From UBA5078 sp963977405 (GTDB lineage: Bacteria; Pseudomonadota; Gammaproteobacteria; Pseudomonadales; Pseudohongiellaceae), in contig CAXBOY010000071.1 in NCBI GenBank assembly GCA_963977405.1, positions 1-15,964 on the forward strand: a stretch of DNA of 15,964 bases, written 5' to 3'. The position numbers were made by a program, and so were the translations under genes. Positions 15,503 through 15,964 of the stretch are shown one piece after another. Under the pieces are notes generated by a model, which had not been told where the DNA came from, searched no databases, and saw nothing but the letters and a program-made list of their open reading frames with translations. Numbering within the stretch: the stretch's first letter is position 1; each line of letters starts with the position of its first letter.

Positions 15503-15964
15503 CGAATATTTCCCTCTATTTTTAAAGTTTGAAAGTGAGCGCAAGGCTGTCGCTGACGCCGTACTGCTCAGATTAGTAGCAAGAATACCCTGCCTTAGAG
15601 ACTGCAAGTCGTGCTATAGGACTCGCGTTTAGAAAAGCATTTTGTGTGCCACAATCGGGCATATAGAACGCTAGTAGAGTTAATTCAAACGAGGAGCAGC
15701 GCATTGTCTAGAAAGCTGACGTAAGTTACGGAAAACATGAATGTATCTAAGTTTGTACCGGGTTGGAAAAGCTGCTTGCGACGGAAATAGATATTTTCAT
15801 TTTAGTATTAGAATGGAAGATATATTATGCGCCGCGCACAACAAATGAGCCTGTGCAAAATTAGGGCACCAAGAAGAGGCGCTCTTTCGCGACCTTAAGT
15901 GAGGAGAAAAAATAGCGTTTAGAACTTTAGCTTAGAACCTAGTGAGCTCCTATATGCTGCCAAT
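15503..15964. other. Gene-poor right end upstream of the amidohydrolase pair
   Basis: No recognised gene lies here. It contains the leftward promoter candidate at 15660-15688 and a 23-codon plus-strand frame at 15827-15898 (begins MRRAQQMSLC) that has a GGAAG ribosome-site-like sequence 7 bases upstream of its ATG but no other support. The remainder is AT-richer than the genes to the left. Confidence 0.5.
15660..15688 (-). promoter_or_regulatory. Candidate sigma-70 promoter for the amidohydrolase pair
   Basis: On the minus strand TTGAAT (15688-15683) and TATATG (15665-15660) are separated by exactly 17 bases, each matching its consensus at 4 of 6 positions. Transcription would start near 15652 and give a leader of about 150 bases before the ATG at 15502. 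It is plausible but unproven. Confidence 0.3.

Overview
The window looks like a chromosomal accessory stretch from a Gram-negative bacterium, most likely a gammaproteobacterium. This rests on a lipobox lipoprotein, several Sec signal peptides, a gammaproteobacterial-looking GlyA remnant, Pseudomonas-like REP palindromes and moderate GC judged by eye. I cannot name the species. There are no rRNA or tRNA genes, CRISPR arrays or intact mobile elements.

Layout. At 2-1783 (+) lie a PEBP/YbhB-like protein, cut off by the left edge, and a secreted alpha/beta hydrolase. They converge on a serine hydroxymethyltransferase (glyA) pseudogene at 1828-2746 (-), which has lost about 110 internal codons and is frameshifted. 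A gene-free stretch of about 560 bp follows. From 3311 a plus-strand run begins: an M20-fold lipoprotein with non-consensus metal ligands, then after 91 bp a tight array at 5087-11960. This array holds one MacB/LolD-type ATPase, permease 1, a His/Met-rich periplasmic protein, permease 2 (overlapping the preceding gene), permease 3, and a membrane-anchored HExxPGHH metallopeptidase-like protein. A convergent REP pair and a strong minus-strand terminator separate this run from two tandem, closely similar secreted AbgB-like M20 amidohydrolases at 12150-15502 (-). The right end (15503-15964) holds a promoter candidate and otherwise nothing recognised.

How the genes may work together. Almost every product acts in or on the periplasm, and four of them (M20 lipoprotein, HExxPGHH protein, two AbgB-like enzymes) are peptidase or amidohydrolase relatives. 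The transporter is unusual: one ATPase with three different FtsX/MacB-fold permeases, no MacA-type adaptor and no outer-membrane channel in view. All three permeases carry an extra segment of about 25-30 residues just before the second membrane helix, which suggests that they arose by duplication within this system. A His/Met-rich periplasmic protein inside the operon and a His/Asp/Glu cluster in the periplasmic loop of permease 1 suggest metal binding. My working hypothesis is a cell-envelope mechanotransmission or efflux machine linked to peptide or metallopeptide handling. The gene arrangement is seen directly; the function is inferred.
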